Assembly (NCBI GenBank): GCA_045594545.1
Contig: JAZNYQ010000094.1
Coordinates: forward strand, 12,962 to 76,961
DNA: 64,000 bases
Direction: 5' to 3'
From: CAKSHC01 sp045594545
Lineage (GTDB): Bacteria; Bacillota; Clostridia; Oscillospirales; UMGS1783
Position 1 is the stretch's first letter. Every line of letters begins with the position of its first letter. The position numbers were made by a program, and so were the translations under genes. Shown piece by piece: positions 22,356-31,683 of the stretch. Under the pieces are notes generated by a model, which saw only the letters and a list, made by a program, of their open reading frames with translations, was not told the origin of the DNA and did no database searches.

Positions 22356-23981
22356 TTAGTACATGCCGCCCATGCCGGGGTCTGCCGGCGCGGGAGCCAC
22401 AGGCTCTTTAATGTCAGCCACCAAGGACTCGGTGGTCAGCACCATAGAAGCCACGCTCGACGCATTCTGCAGCGCACTTCTGGTAACCTTAGCCGGATCA
22501 ATGATACCCGCCTCGAACATATCCACAAAGGTCTCGGTGTAGGCATCGTACCCGTAATTCTTCTTATCCGCCGTCAAAATCTTGTCGGCAATAACCGCAC
22601 CCTCAATACCGGCATTGTCAGCAATCTGATAGATGGGAGCCTTCAAGGTATTGAGTACGATAGCCGCACCCGTCTTTTCATCGCCATCGCATGCCGCAAT
22701 GACCGCCTCAACAGCAGGGATTGCCTGCAACAGCGCCACGCCGCCGCCGGCCACAATGCCTTCTTCCACAGCTGCACGGGTAGCCGCCAGCGCATCTTCA
22801 ATACGCAGTTTCTTTTCTTTCATCTCGGTCTCGGTAGCCGCGCCAACCTTGATAACAGCAACACCGCCCGACAACTTAGCCAAACGCTCCTGCAGTTTCT
22901 CTCTGTCAAAATCCGAGGTGGTGTTTTCAATAGCCACCTTGATCTGGGCTACACGATCAGCAATCGCCTGACCGTCACCGGCACCGTCCACGATGATGGT
23001 GTTCTCCTTGCCCACCTTGACCTGACGGGCACGACCCAGCATATCCACCGTAGCCGATTTCAGATCATAACCGAGTTCCTCGCTGATCACAGCGCCGCCG
23101 GTCAAAATCGCAATATCCTGCAGCATCTCTTTGCGGCGATCACCAAAACCGGGCGCCTTAACGGCAACACAGGTGAAGGTGCCGCGCAATTTGTTTACAA
23201 TCAGAGTAGCCAGCGCCTCGCCCTCAATATCCTCAGCAATAATGACGAGCTTGCGGCCCATCTGCACCACCTGTTCCAACAGCGGCAGAATCTCCTGAAT
23301 GTTGGAGATCTTCTTATCGGTGATCAGCAAGAGAGCATCGTCGATCACCGCTTCCATCTTCTCGGAGTCGGTAGCCATGTAGGGCGAAAGATAACCGCGG
23401 TCAAACTGCATACCCTCAACCACTTCGCTGTAGGTTTCGGCCGTTTTGCTCTCCTCAACCGTGATAACACCGTTAGAAGTAACTTTGGCCATCGCCTCGC
23501 TGATCAGATCGCCGATCATCTCATCACCGGCCGAAATGGTGGCAACATGGGCAATATCCGTATCGCAGGAAACGGCAACCGAATTGGCTTTAATGGCATC
23601 GACTGCGGCATTGACCGCCTTCTGAATACCTTTTTTCACAACCATCGGATTGGCACCGCTGGAAATGTTCTTAAGTCCCTCACGGATCATAACCTGAGCC
23701 AGTAAGGTAGCGGTCGTGGTACCGTCGCCGGCCACGTCATTGGTCTTGGTGGCCACTTCTTTTACCAACTGAGCGCCCATGTTCTCAAAGGCATCTTCCA
23801 GTTCAATTTCCTTGGCAATGGTCACTCCGTCATTGGTAATGAGGGGGGCGCCGTATTTCTTGTCAAGAACCACGTTACGGCCCTTAGGACCCATGGTGAT
23901 CTTAACGGTGTTTGCCAATTTATCCACACCGGCCTGCAGAGCCTTGCGTGCTTCTTCTCCATAAATAATTTGCTTTGCCAT
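22356..23981 (-). CDS. groEL: Chaperonin GroEL
   Basis: A 541-residue 60-kDa chaperonin subunit, full length. Landmarks are the ATP-site segments TMGPKGRNVVLD (about 30-41) and DGTTTATLLAQ (about 86-96), the GAGDGQAIADRVAQI region of the intermediate domain, AAVEEGIVAGGGVALL (about 402-417), and the short C-terminal DPGMGGMY tail (Gly/Met repeats, shorter than E. coli). It forms the double-ring folding chamber with GroES. It follows groES by 14 bases in a CIRCE-controlled operon. Confidence 0.99.
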   Translation of the reverse strand: MAKQIIYGEEARKALQAGVDKLANTVKITMGPKGRNVVLDKKYGAPLITNDGVTIAKEIELEDAFENMGAQLVKEVATKTNDVAGDGTTTATLLAQVMIREGLKNISSGANPMVVKKGIQKAVNAAVDAIKANSVAVSCDTDIAHVATISAGDEMIGDLISEAMAKVTSNGVITVEESKTAETYSEVVEGMQFDRGYLSPYMATDSEKMEAVIDDALLLITDKKISNIQEILPLLEQVVQMGRKLVIIAEDIEGEALATLIVNKLRGTFTCVAVKAPGFGDRRKEMLQDIAILTGGAVISEELGYDLKSATVDMLGRARQVKVGKENTIIVDGAGDGQAIADRVAQIKVAIENTTSDFDREKLQERLAKLSGGVAVIKVGAATETEMKEKKLRIEDALAATRAAVEEGIVAGGGVALLQAIPAVEAVIAACDGDEKTGAAIVLNTLKAPIYQIADNAGIEGAVIADKILTADKKNYGYDAYTETFVDMFEAGIIDPAKVTRSALQNASSVASMVLTTESLVADIKEPVAPAPADPGMGGMY

Positions 23982-23995
23982 TGATCGTGTCCTCC

Positions 23996-24280
23996 TTATT
24001 CAACCACGGCGAGAATATCGCCCTGTCTGACAATGATATATTCTTCCCCGTCGAGTTTAACCTCTGTGCCGGAATACTTGCTGGTAATGACCTTCTGACC
24101 AACCTTTACGGTCATCTCCACCATATTCCCGTCCACCATGCCGCCGGGGCCTACTTCAATAATTTCCGCCACTTGGGGCTTCTCCTTGGCCGATGCCGTA
24201 AGAATGATGCCGCTCTTGGTGGTCTCCTCGGCTTCTACCATCTTCACCACAACTCGGTCCAGTAACGGTTTGAGTTTCAT
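23996..24280 (-). CDS. groES: Co-chaperonin GroES
   Basis: A 94-residue lid protein of the GroEL chamber: LKPLLDRVVVKMVEAEE at the N-terminus, the mobile loop ETTKSGIILTASAKEKPQ (about 18-35) that contacts GroEL, and GQKVITSKYSGTEVKLDGEEY near the C-terminus. A longer frame starts 18 codons upstream but runs into the leader without a ribosome site; ATG 24280 has AGGAGG-type sequence upstream. First gene of the groESL operon, with the CIRCE element in its leader. Confidence 0.98.
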   Translation of the reverse strand: MKLKPLLDRVVVKMVEAEETTKSGIILTASAKEKPQVAEIIEVGPGGMVDGNMVEMTVKVGQKVITSKYSGTEVKLDGEEYIIVRQGDILAVVE

Positions 24281-24323
24281 AATTTTTCCTCCTATTATGA
24301 AAAATAATAACAAAATCGGTAGG

Positions 24324-24350
24324 TTAGCACTCAAGTAAACTTAGTGCTAA
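24324..24350 (-). promoter_or_regulatory. CIRCE operator of groESL
   Basis: Inverted repeat TTAGCACTC-N9-TAGTGCTAA, 17 of 18 positions of the CIRCE consensus. It lies just downstream of the -10 box, the usual place for HrcA repression. hrcA is not in the window. Confidence 0.95.
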
Positions 24351-24361
24351 AACCTACCAAT

Positions 24362-24390
24362 GTTATAGCAAATATTTGGTATTTTGTCAA
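24362..24390 (-). promoter_or_regulatory. groES: Promoter of groESL
   Basis: Perfect TTGACA (24390-24385), 17-base spacer and TATAAC (24367-24362), followed by the CIRCE element. Confidence 0.9.
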
Positions 24391-24425
24391 GGATATTCAA
24401 CCAATTTTCACAAAGAATTTTTCAG

Positions 24426-25325
24426 TCAATCCTTGCGAGTGCTAAGCGGCAAAACCACCTTCAAGGCATGAGGCAACAACTCGATCTCAGCCTTGCTCGT
24501 CATCTCTACTTCCCCATCATAAGAAATAGCGAAGGGGCGGTCGGAACAAATGGTCATTCTTTTACCCCGTACTTTGGAAATCAGATGAGAAAGCGGCTCA
24601 TGATTGCCGGCCTTATATTTTCCCACAAAACCGGTAATCTTTAATCTGGACATGTTTTTCACCGCCAAACAATCCATCAACCCATCATCGATTACGGCTT
24701 GCGGTGCGGCTAAAAATCCGCCGCCGTATACCCGGCCGTTTGCGGCTACTGCTAAGAGAGATTTTCCCTCATATAACAGCGCATCGTCCACGGTAACGGT
24801 CATATTGTTGCCCAATTTCTGAATAAAGGTATAAAACAAGGCTATGTAATAGGCCGGATTGCCGGTAAACCATTTCTTGAATTTGGCAACATTTCCGGCA
24901 ACCATCGCATCAAATCCGCAATTGATGATATTCATGGAGATCCGTTCGCCGCATTTGAGCAGATCGATCGCCTGCGCCCGCCCGTTTACCATCGCCTCAA
25001 TATCGGTAAAGTCATAGTTGGGAAAGGACTTCACAAAATCGTTACCCGTTCCGTTGGGGATAGGCGCAATCTCCACATTTGATGCCTGATAGCAACCCGT
25101 CACCGCCTCATGCAACGTTCCGTCCCCGCCGATGCAATAAACACGGGTCGGTTCACCTGTGCCCGCCGCCTGCGCCGCCAGTTCGGTGGCATGGTCGGGA
25201 TATTCAGTTAGATGAATCTCATACGCATCCTGCCGATCGGAAAAAACACGATGAATGGTCTGAATGATCTCATCCGCATTCCGTCTCTTACCGGCTACCG
25301 GATTAATAATAAAATAATGTCTCAT
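24426..25325 (-). CDS. Diacylglycerol/lipid kinase family protein (DgkB/YegS-like)
   Basis: A 299-residue soluble lipid kinase. The N-terminal catalytic domain contains FIINPVAGKRRNADE (about 5-19), the nucleotide-binding YCIGGDGTLHEAV (about 64-76) and PIPNGTGNDFVKSF (about 89-102). The C-terminal beta domain includes DGLMDCLAVKNM and CSDRPFAISYDGE. In Gram-positive bacteria DgkB recycles diacylglycerol left by lipoteichoic acid synthesis; YegS-like proteins phosphorylate other lipids. This sequence does not separate these. It lies downstream of clpX, behind a partial terminator. Confidence 0.9.
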   Translation of the reverse strand: MRHYFIINPVAGKRRNADEIIQTIHRVFSDRQDAYEIHLTEYPDHATELAAQAAGTGEPTRVYCIGGDGTLHEAVTGCYQASNVEIAPIPNGTGNDFVKSFPNYDFTDIEAMVNGRAQAIDLLKCGERISMNIINCGFDAMVAGNVAKFKKWFTGNPAYYIALFYTFIQKLGNNMTVTVDDALLYEGKSLLAVAANGRVYGGGFLAAPQAVIDDGLMDCLAVKNMSRLKITGFVGKYKAGNHEPLSHLISKVRGKRMTICSDRPFAISYDGEVEMTSKAEIELLPHALKVVLPLSTRKD

Positions 25326-25339
25326 TTTACGTCCTTATA

Positions 25340-25370
25340 AATAGACGGGCCGGAAAGGGCTCCGGCCCGA
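25340..25370 (-). terminator. Probable terminator after clpX
   Basis: GC-rich 8-bp perfect stem (25347-25354 with 25361-25368). The following minus-strand sequence is only moderately T-rich (GTCTATTTAT), so termination may be partial, with readthrough into the lipid kinase gene. Confidence 0.6.
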
Positions 25371-25373
25371 AAT

Positions 25374-26651
25374 TTATTTCAGAATGATCGTATCGCCGAT
25401 CTGACTCGCCTGCCGTTTGTCCCGATCTCGCAACACCTCAGGTTCTCCTTCACCCTTGGCCGCTTCCTCGGTAATCACAACGCGGTAGATCTCGTCATCC
25501 CCCGGAATTTCGTACATGAGTTTCCCCATAATACGCTCCATAATGCCACGCAATCCACGGGCACCGGTATTACGCTCAGCCGCCTTGGCGGCAATGGCGC
25601 GCAACGCCCCGTCGGTGAATTCTAATTCTACACCATCTAAGGCCAACAATTCCTTGTATTGCTTAGTCAACGCATTCTTCGGCTCAGACAAGATCCGTAC
25701 AAAAGCATCCTCGTCTAACGCATCCAACGCCACAATAACCGGCATACGTCCAACCAATTCGGGAATCAGTCCAAACTTGACCAGATCATGAGGCTCCGCC
25801 AGTTTCAAATACCCTTCCTTGATCTTCTCCTTGCGGGAACGCACATCCGCGCCAAATCCCAAAGATACCTTCTCCGTACGCTTCTCAATAACCTTATCCA
25901 ACCCATCAAACGCACCGCCGCAAATAAAAAGAATATTGCGCGTGTCAATCTGGATCAGATCCTGATGCGGATGCTTGCGCCCACCCTGTGGCGGCACACT
26001 GGCAACCGTACCCTCTAAGATCTTGAGTAACGCCTGTTGCACACCCTCACCCGATACATCGCGGGTAATGGAGGGGTTTTCACTCTTTCGGGCAATCTTG
26101 TCGATCTCGTCGATATAAATGATGCCGTTTTGCGCCAAACTGATGTCAAAATCTGCCGCCTGAATCAGGCGAAGCAGGATGTTTTCCACATCCTCACCCA
26201 CATAACCGGCCTCGGTCAACGTCGTCGCATCGGCAATGGCAAACGGAACACCCAGCGCCTTGGCCAAGGTTTCCGCAAGCAGCGTCTTGCCGCAACCGGT
26301 TGGTCCAAGGAACAGTACATTGCTCTTTTGCAACTGTACGTCGGGGTCATTCTGAATACCAATGATTCTTTTGTAATGATTATAAACGGCTACCGCCAGC
26401 GCGATCTTGGCATCGTCCTGCCCGATCACGTGCTCATCCAATAACGCCTTGAGCGCCTTGGGCTTGAGCAATTTGATCTCCTGCGATGAGCCCGTTGTCG
26501 GTAACGGCTTATCCAGAATCTGCATGCACAATTCTACGCACTCATCGCAAATATAGGCATCATTCATGCCGGCGATCAGCTTATCCGCCTGCTCCCTCGG
26601 CTTGCCGCAAAAGGAACAGAAGGCCCCGTCCCCGTAGTTGTTGTTTGCCAT
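25374..26651 (-). CDS. clpX: ATP-dependent Clp protease ATPase subunit ClpX
   Basis: A 425-residue AAA+ unfoldase. N-terminal zinc-binding domain CSFCGKP and CDECVELC (about 12-42), Walker A LGPTGCGKTLLAE (about 115-127), Walker B IIYIDEIDKIARK (about 178-190), an RKHPHQD region (pore/sensor side) and sensor-2 GARGLRGIMERIM (about 363). The ClpP-docking loop IGF motif is replaced by LGF in VSLGFGADV (about 268), a plausible loop site. It unfolds tagged substrates for ClpP, encoded just upstream (12 bases) in the order tig-clpP-clpX. Confidence 0.98.
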   Translation of the reverse strand: MANNNYGDGAFCSFCGKPREQADKLIAGMNDAYICDECVELCMQILDKPLPTTGSSQEIKLLKPKALKALLDEHVIGQDDAKIALAVAVYNHYKRIIGIQNDPDVQLQKSNVLFLGPTGCGKTLLAETLAKALGVPFAIADATTLTEAGYVGEDVENILLRLIQAADFDISLAQNGIIYIDEIDKIARKSENPSITRDVSGEGVQQALLKILEGTVASVPPQGGRKHPHQDLIQIDTRNILFICGGAFDGLDKVIEKRTEKVSLGFGADVRSRKEKIKEGYLKLAEPHDLVKFGLIPELVGRMPVIVALDALDEDAFVRILSEPKNALTKQYKELLALDGVELEFTDGALRAIAAKAAERNTGARGLRGIMERIMGKLMYEIPGDDEIYRVVITEEAAKGEGEPEVLRDRDKRQASQIGDTIILK

Positions 26652-26663
26652 GAACTACCCTCT

Positions 26664-27257
26664 TTATCTCTTTTCAATAACCTTGTCGATCAGGCCATAC
26701 TCCAAGGCTTCCTTGGCCGACATGAAATTGTCACGCTCAGTATCCCGCTCGATCTCCGAGAGCGGACGTCCGGTATTGGCCGCCAAGATCGTGTTCAACT
26801 TCTCACGGGTCTTGCGAATATGGTCGGCATGAATAATGATATCCGATGCCTGCCCTTGCGCCCCACCTAACGGCTGATGAATCATGATCTCACTGTTGGG
26901 CAACGCCAAGCGCTTACCCTTCGCACCCGCAGACAGCAGGAACGCACCCATGGAAGCCGCCATACCCACACAAATGGTGGATACGTCACACTTAATGTAA
27001 TTCATCGTATCATAAATGGCCATGCCGGCAGAAACCGAGCCGCCCGGACTGTTAATGTAGAAGCAAATATCCTTTTCGTTATCCTGCGCTTCCAGATACA
27101 AAAGCTGGGCTACCACCAACGATGCCGTTGTGTCATTGACCTGATCCGACAGGAAAATGATGCGATCATTGAGCAATCGCGAATAGATGTCGTACGAACG
27201 CTCCCCACGATTGGTCTGCTCAACCACCATCGGCACCAAACTCATAAATTCATTCAT
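26664..27257 (-). CDS. clpP: ATP-dependent Clp protease proteolytic subunit ClpP
   Basis: A 197-residue serine protease subunit of the tetradecameric ClpP barrel. Catalytic Ser in GMAASMGAF (about Ser99), His in MIHQPLGG (about His124), Asp in the ERDTERDNFMSA stretch (about 172). The N-terminal segment YDIYSRLLNDRIIFL is typical and mature processing is expected to remove a few residues. ATG 27257 was chosen (AAAGGAG 11 bases upstream); ATG four codons later is possible. It lies between tig and clpX, a common Firmicute arrangement. Confidence 0.98.
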   Translation of the reverse strand: MNEFMSLVPMVVEQTNRGERSYDIYSRLLNDRIIFLSDQVNDTTASLVVAQLLYLEAQDNEKDICFYINSPGGSVSAGMAIYDTMNYIKCDVSTICVGMAASMGAFLLSAGAKGKRLALPNSEIMIHQPLGGAQGQASDIIIHADHIRKTREKLNTILAANTGRPLSEIERDTERDNFMSAKEALEYGLIDKVIEKR

Positions 27258-27288
27258 TCTGCCTGCACTCCTTTACTCAACGTTAACT

Positions 27289-27294
27289 ATTATA
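27289..27294 (-). promoter_or_regulatory. Possible internal -10 box upstream of clpP
   Basis: A perfect TATAAT on the minus strand between tig and clpP, but with no good -35 at 16-18 bases. It may serve an alternative or activator-dependent start for clpPX. Confidence 0.35.
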
Positions 27295-27313
27295 CTCGCA
27301 TTTGCCGAGATTA

Positions 27314-28672
27314 TTATTCCTCGGTCTTCTCTTCGGCCTTCTTTGTTGTCTTTTTCGCCGTAGTCTTCTTGGGTGCCGCTTTCTTTTCCTTCTTCACGGT
27401 AACCTTGGCATTGGCAACCACAAATTTCAAAGCCTTGTCAACCGCAATATCCTGCGTCATCTGCTCAGCAGGCAGGAAAGCCTTCACCTGATCCAGTTCA
27501 ATGCCGTACTGCTCGGATACACGCTTGTACTCAGCTTCCAGCTCCTCTTCCGAAACCACAACGCTCTCAGCCTTAACGATCTCTTCCAGAGCCAAACGGG
27601 CACGAACCGTCTTGTCGGCACGATCCTTGAAGGAAGCACGGAAGTCTTCCATCTTCATGCCGGTATATTTCAGATAGGTCTGAATATCCAAGCCCTGCTG
27701 ACGCATGTTCTGATCATACTCGTTGATCATGGTATCGATCTGCTGCTCTACCATGGCATCGGGCACTTCCGCCGTCATACCTTCGACGATCTTTTCCATA
27801 ATGGCCTGCTCAACCGCACGGTCAGCCTGCGCATCCATGTACTCGGTCATCTTCTTCTTCATGTCAGCCTTGTAATCGGCCAGCGTGTCAAACTCGCTGA
27901 CATCCTTGGCAAATTCATCATCCAGCTCAGGCAACTCTTCAAACTTGATCTCATGGATCACGCACTTAAACTCGGCAGCCTTGCCGGCCAAAGACTTCTC
28001 ATGATACTCCTCGGGGAATGTCACGCTGACAACAACATCTTCATCGATATTCTTGCCAACCAACTGCTCCTCAAAACCGGGGATAAAGGAACCGGAACCC
28101 AGTACCAGGCTATGATTCTCCGCCTTGCCGCCGTCAAAAGCAACGCCGTCAACCGAACCGTCAAAGTCCAGCACCACGGTATCGCCCATCTGAGCCGCAC
28201 GGTCGGTCACGTCAACGGTGCGGGCATGCGCCTTGCGTACATGCTCGAGTTCCTGCTCGATCTGAGCATCCTCAACCTTAACTTCCATCTTCTCAGCCTC
28301 AATGCCCTTGTACTCGCCCAGAGTCACTTCCGGACGAACGGGAACCTTGGCCACCAGAACATAGCCCTTGTCGTCAACGCTCTTGATGTCGATCTCACCG
28401 GGAGCCACAACATCCAATCCGGCCTCTTCGACAGCCTTGTCGTAGGCTTCACCATAGGTCTTATTGATAGCCTTCTCATAGAACATGCCCTTGCCGTACA
28501 TCTTCTCTACGATGTTGCGGGGAGCTTTGCCCTTACGGAAGCCCTTAATGGCAATATTGGGAGCCGCCTCGGCATAGGCCTCGTCTACCGCCTTGGTAAA
28601 CGCTTTGCCGGTAACGGCAATTTCCAGCTCGACTACACTCTTTTCCAGTTTCTTTACGCTGTTGATCTTCAT
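27314..28672 (-). CDS. tig: Trigger factor (ribosome-bound chaperone, prolyl isomerase)
   Basis: A 452-residue chaperone. The N-terminal ribosome-binding domain contains GFRKGKAPRNIVEKMYG (about 43-59), the trigger-factor signature; the PPIase domain contains AQMGDTVVLDFDGSVDG (about 160-176) and FIPGFEEQLVGKNI; a helical C-terminal domain follows. The last 30 or so residues form an unusual Lys/Ala/Thr/Glu-rich tail (KKEKKAAPKKTTAKK). Such tails occur in some Clostridia and add positive charge, possibly for ribosome or RNA contact. It has its own promoter and precedes clpP, clpX. Confidence 0.97.
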   Translation of the reverse strand: MKINSVKKLEKSVVELEIAVTGKAFTKAVDEAYAEAAPNIAIKGFRKGKAPRNIVEKMYGKGMFYEKAINKTYGEAYDKAVEEAGLDVVAPGEIDIKSVDDKGYVLVAKVPVRPEVTLGEYKGIEAEKMEVKVEDAQIEQELEHVRKAHARTVDVTDRAAQMGDTVVLDFDGSVDGVAFDGGKAENHSLVLGSGSFIPGFEEQLVGKNIDEDVVVSVTFPEEYHEKSLAGKAAEFKCVIHEIKFEELPELDDEFAKDVSEFDTLADYKADMKKKMTEYMDAQADRAVEQAIMEKIVEGMTAEVPDAMVEQQIDTMINEYDQNMRQQGLDIQTYLKYTGMKMEDFRASFKDRADKTVRARLALEEIVKAESVVVSEEELEAEYKRVSEQYGIELDQVKAFLPAEQMTQDIAVDKALKFVVANAKVTVKKEKKAAPKKTTAKKTTKKAEEKTEE

Positions 28673-28710
28673 GAGTTATTTCCTCCGAAATTTTCTTTAA
28701 TCAATTGTAC

Positions 28711-28739
28711 ATTTTAACATAGTTGGAAAATAAATTCAA
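28711..28739 (-). promoter_or_regulatory. tig: Promoter of tig
   Basis: TTGAAT (28739-28734), 17-base spacer and TAAAAT (28716-28711), about 38 bases before the start. Confidence 0.65.
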
Positions 28740-28753
28740 TATAAAATTATGAA

Positions 28754-29902
28754 TTATTCTTCCAAAAAGTCCTTTAATCGCTTACTGCGCGACGGATGTC
28801 TGAGTTTACGCAACGCTTTCGCCTCGATCTGACGGATACGCTCACGGGTAACGTTGAAATCCCGTCCCACTTCCTCCAGTGTGCGCATACGCCCGTCTTC
28901 CAAACCAAAACGCATCTTGAGTACCTTCGCCTCACGCTCAGTCAAGGTCTTGAGCACGTCTTCCAGCTCCTCCTTGAGCATCACTTGAGAAGCCGCATCC
29001 GACGGCGCCGTAATATCTTCATCGGGGATAAAGTCACCCAAATGACTGTCTACCACCTCACCGATCGGCGTTTCCAGAGGAATCGGTTCCTGGGCAATTT
29101 TGAGCACTTCCCGAATCTTTTCAACACTCATGCCCATCTCCTGTGCCACCTCTTCGGGCTTGGGCTGACGGCCCAACTCCTGCAGCAACTGGCGCTCCAC
29201 ACGCATGACTTTGTTAATGGTTTCTACCATGTGTACGGGAATACGAATGGTGCGGGCCTGATCGGCAATGGCACGGGTGATCGCCTGACGGATCCACCAT
29301 GTCGCATAGGTCGAGAACTTGTAGCCCTTGGAATAGTCAAACTTCTCAACCGCCTTGCTCAGCCCCATATTACCCTCTTGAATCAAGTCCAAGAACATCA
29401 TGCCGCGTCCCGCATACCGCTTGGCAATGCTGACAACAAGGCGCAGGTTGGCCTCGGACAACTTGGCGCGAGCCTCCTCATCCCCTTCTGCCATGCGCTT
29501 AGCCAACGCCTGTTCTTCCTCATTGGAAAGAAGCGGCACACGCCCGATCTCTTTGAGATAAATCTTGACCGGATCATCTACCGAGATCCCTTCATTGGAA
29601 AGTACTTCTTCAAGATTGTTGCTCTTGAGGATCTCACTGTTATCCTCTTCCTCTTCCAACAACTCTTCATCGGGAATCTCATCAAAGGTCTTGTCCACGA
29701 TCTCAATCTGCATACTCTCTAAGGATTCCACGATCTTCTCAAATTGATCCTGCGTCAACTGAATCTCGCCAAAAGCTTCGTGAATTTCCTTCTGAGAAAG
29801 CATGCCCTTGGCACGACCTTCTTCAATCAGATTTTTTAAGATTTGTTTTTTGTCCGGCTTTTCACCGTTTACACCGCTGTTGATTACTTCTTCATTCGGC
29901 AT
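28754..29902 (-). CDS. rpoD: Primary sigma factor RpoD (SigA)
   Basis: A 382-residue housekeeping sigma factor. Region 1.1-like N-terminus, region 1.2 DDPVKIYLKEIGRVPLLS (about 114-131), region 2 with ANLRLVVSIAKRYAGRGM and the -10-recognising YKFSTYATWWIRQAI (about 212-226), region 3 and region 4 with the -35 helix-turn-helix VTRERIRQIEAKALRKLRHP (about 349-368). The acidic stretch DEELLEEEEDNSE (about 81-93) precedes region 1.2. It begins 5 bases after dnaG, the conserved dnaG-rpoD pair of the macromolecular synthesis operon. Confidence 0.98.
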   Translation of the reverse strand: MPNEEVINSGVNGEKPDKKQILKNLIEEGRAKGMLSQKEIHEAFGEIQLTQDQFEKIVESLESMQIEIVDKTFDEIPDEELLEEEEDNSEILKSNNLEEVLSNEGISVDDPVKIYLKEIGRVPLLSNEEEQALAKRMAEGDEEARAKLSEANLRLVVSIAKRYAGRGMMFLDLIQEGNMGLSKAVEKFDYSKGYKFSTYATWWIRQAITRAIADQARTIRIPVHMVETINKVMRVERQLLQELGRQPKPEEVAQEMGMSVEKIREVLKIAQEPIPLETPIGEVVDSHLGDFIPDEDITAPSDAASQVMLKEELEDVLKTLTEREAKVLKMRFGLEDGRMRTLEEVGRDFNVTRERIRQIEAKALRKLRHPSRSKRLKDFLEE

Positions 29903-29907
29903 AACGA

Positions 29908-31668
29908 TTACTCCTTTCTTTTTTGACCCTTTTTATTTAACTCTAAAAATCGGCGTATCGTCTCCGGATCTTCTCCGGTCATATCGCCGCCCGTTGTCTG
30001 TAATACCCGCGCGTAATCACACGCCTGCCTAAGCTCATTATCGGCAGCTACTGCCATTACCGTGTACTGCGTCAGCCTTGCCACCTCCTCGGTGGTTAAA
30101 TGCCCCGCCAACGTCGTAATCGAAACCGTTCCCTCTTCCTCAATCTGTTGCCGCATCAAGCGGAAAATATTGCGGTTAAAGGCCGTAACAAAATGCTCCT
30201 CGGTAATGGGCGGATCTAACTTCTTATAATAATCGGGATGTTTAAGCAGTACCGCAATCAACCCTTCCTCGGCTCTTGCCGCCTTAAGATTGACGCTCTT
30301 TTCAGGGTTAATGCGATCCCGCACCCCCGCCATCTTGTCCATTTCTTCCCGCATCTGTTTCTTCTTGGCCGCCGCTTCCCGATTCTCGGAAATATGCTTG
30401 ATCTCAGCACGAATGAATTCGGCTGAAATCTCGGTCTCCTGCGCCACACGGGAAATATACACCTCCCGCTCCACAGGACTGCGTACGCCCGCCAGAATCG
30501 ACGATGCCTTTTTTAAATACTCACTCTTATCTTCCGGAATGGAAAAATCAAAATTCCTCCGCTCCTTGGCCAATAGGTAGGAAATCTGACTGCCCGATCC
30601 ATCCAGCAACCGCGCAAACTTCTGCGCACCGTATTTCTGAATGTATTCATCCGGATCCTTGGCGCCCGTTACCGTTAGGATACGCACCTTAATGCCCGTC
30701 TCCTCAAAATAACGGATGGCCTTATTCATGGCCGTCTGTCCGGCTTCATCCGAGTCTAAGCAAAGAATGATCTCCTTGGCATACCGTGCCGCCAACCGTG
30801 CGTGCTCAGCAGTTACCGCCGTACCTAAGGGAGCCACGGCAAAGGGAAATCCCGCCTGATGCAGGCTGATAACGTCCATATACCCCTCACACAACAGCAA
30901 GCGCTCACCGGGGGCATTTTTCGCATAATTTAAGGCAAACAATACCTGACTCTTCTTAAATACCGGCGTATCGGGCGAGTTTAAGTATTTCGCTCCGCCG
31001 CCGCTTTCTAAAATACGCCCGCCAAAGGCAATGACGTTTCCCGTCGTGTCAATAATGGGAAAGATCACACGGTTACGGAATCGGACGTAATATCCGCCCG
31101 TTTTCCCGCGTAAAGCCAACCCCGCCGTTTCCATCTGCTCCTTGGTAAATCCCTTGGCTGTCAGATGACGAATCATATCATCCCAACTGTCGGGCGCATA
31201 GCCCAGCCCGAATCGGGTAATGGTCGATGGCGTCAGTTTTCGCGCGGCAAAGTATTCCATACCTTTTTTGCCGATCTCGCTTTTCAGATTCCGGTGGAAG
31301 TGCCGAGCCGCCTCTTTGTTGATGGCCAGCGTCACCGCCCGACGTTGACGGTACTCGCCCGCCCCTTCCCGTTCGGGCACCTGCATCCCGTAGCGGTCAG
31401 CCAAAAAATGAACCGCATCCATGTAATCCAACTTCTCAATGTTGCGGATAAAAGTGATCACATCTCCGCCGTTCCCGCAACCAAAACAGTAATAGGATTG
31501 CGAATCCACATACACCGTAAAGGAACCCGTCTTTTCACTATGGAACGGGCAAAGCCCCACAAAACGGTTACCGGCACGGCGCAACGTCACATATTGCGAC
31601 ACGACATCTTCAATCGTGGCGCGGCTTTTCAGTTGTTCAATAAACAGATCAAAATCCGCTCGTGCCAT
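29908..31668 (-). CDS. dnaG: DNA primase DnaG
   Basis: A 586-residue primase that lays RNA primers on the lagging strand. N-terminal CHC2 zinc finger CPFHSEKTGSF...CFGCGNGG (about 41-68), RNA polymerase core with FGLGYAPDSWDDMI, TOPRIM catalytic motifs LLCEGYMDVISLH (about 255-267) and LCLDSDEAGQ (about 303-312), then a C-terminal helicase-binding domain. It lies between dgt and rpoD with gaps of 15 and 5 bases, so it is co-transcribed. Length is normal for Firmicute DnaG. Confidence 0.98.
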   Translation of the reverse strand: MARADFDLFIEQLKSRATIEDVVSQYVTLRRAGNRFVGLCPFHSEKTGSFTVYVDSQSYYCFGCGNGGDVITFIRNIEKLDYMDAVHFLADRYGMQVPEREGAGEYRQRRAVTLAINKEAARHFHRNLKSEIGKKGMEYFAARKLTPSTITRFGLGYAPDSWDDMIRHLTAKGFTKEQMETAGLALRGKTGGYYVRFRNRVIFPIIDTTGNVIAFGGRILESGGGAKYLNSPDTPVFKKSQVLFALNYAKNAPGERLLLCEGYMDVISLHQAGFPFAVAPLGTAVTAEHARLAARYAKEIILCLDSDEAGQTAMNKAIRYFEETGIKVRILTVTGAKDPDEYIQKYGAQKFARLLDGSGSQISYLLAKERRNFDFSIPEDKSEYLKKASSILAGVRSPVEREVYISRVAQETEISAEFIRAEIKHISENREAAAKKKQMREEMDKMAGVRDRINPEKSVNLKAARAEEGLIAVLLKHPDYYKKLDPPITEEHFVTAFNRNIFRLMRQQIEEEGTVSITTLAGHLTTEEVARLTQYTVMAVAADNELRQACDYARVLQTTGGDMTGEDPETIRRFLELNKKGQKRKE

Positions 31669-31683
31669 ATTCGTTCCTTTCTT

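Noticed and set aside
22278..23705. Plus-strand frame (475 codons) opposite groEL
   Set aside because: Shadow of groEL; low-complexity product.
27302..28717. Plus-strand frame (471 codons) opposite tig
   Set aside because: Shadow of tig; starts inside the tig tail region.
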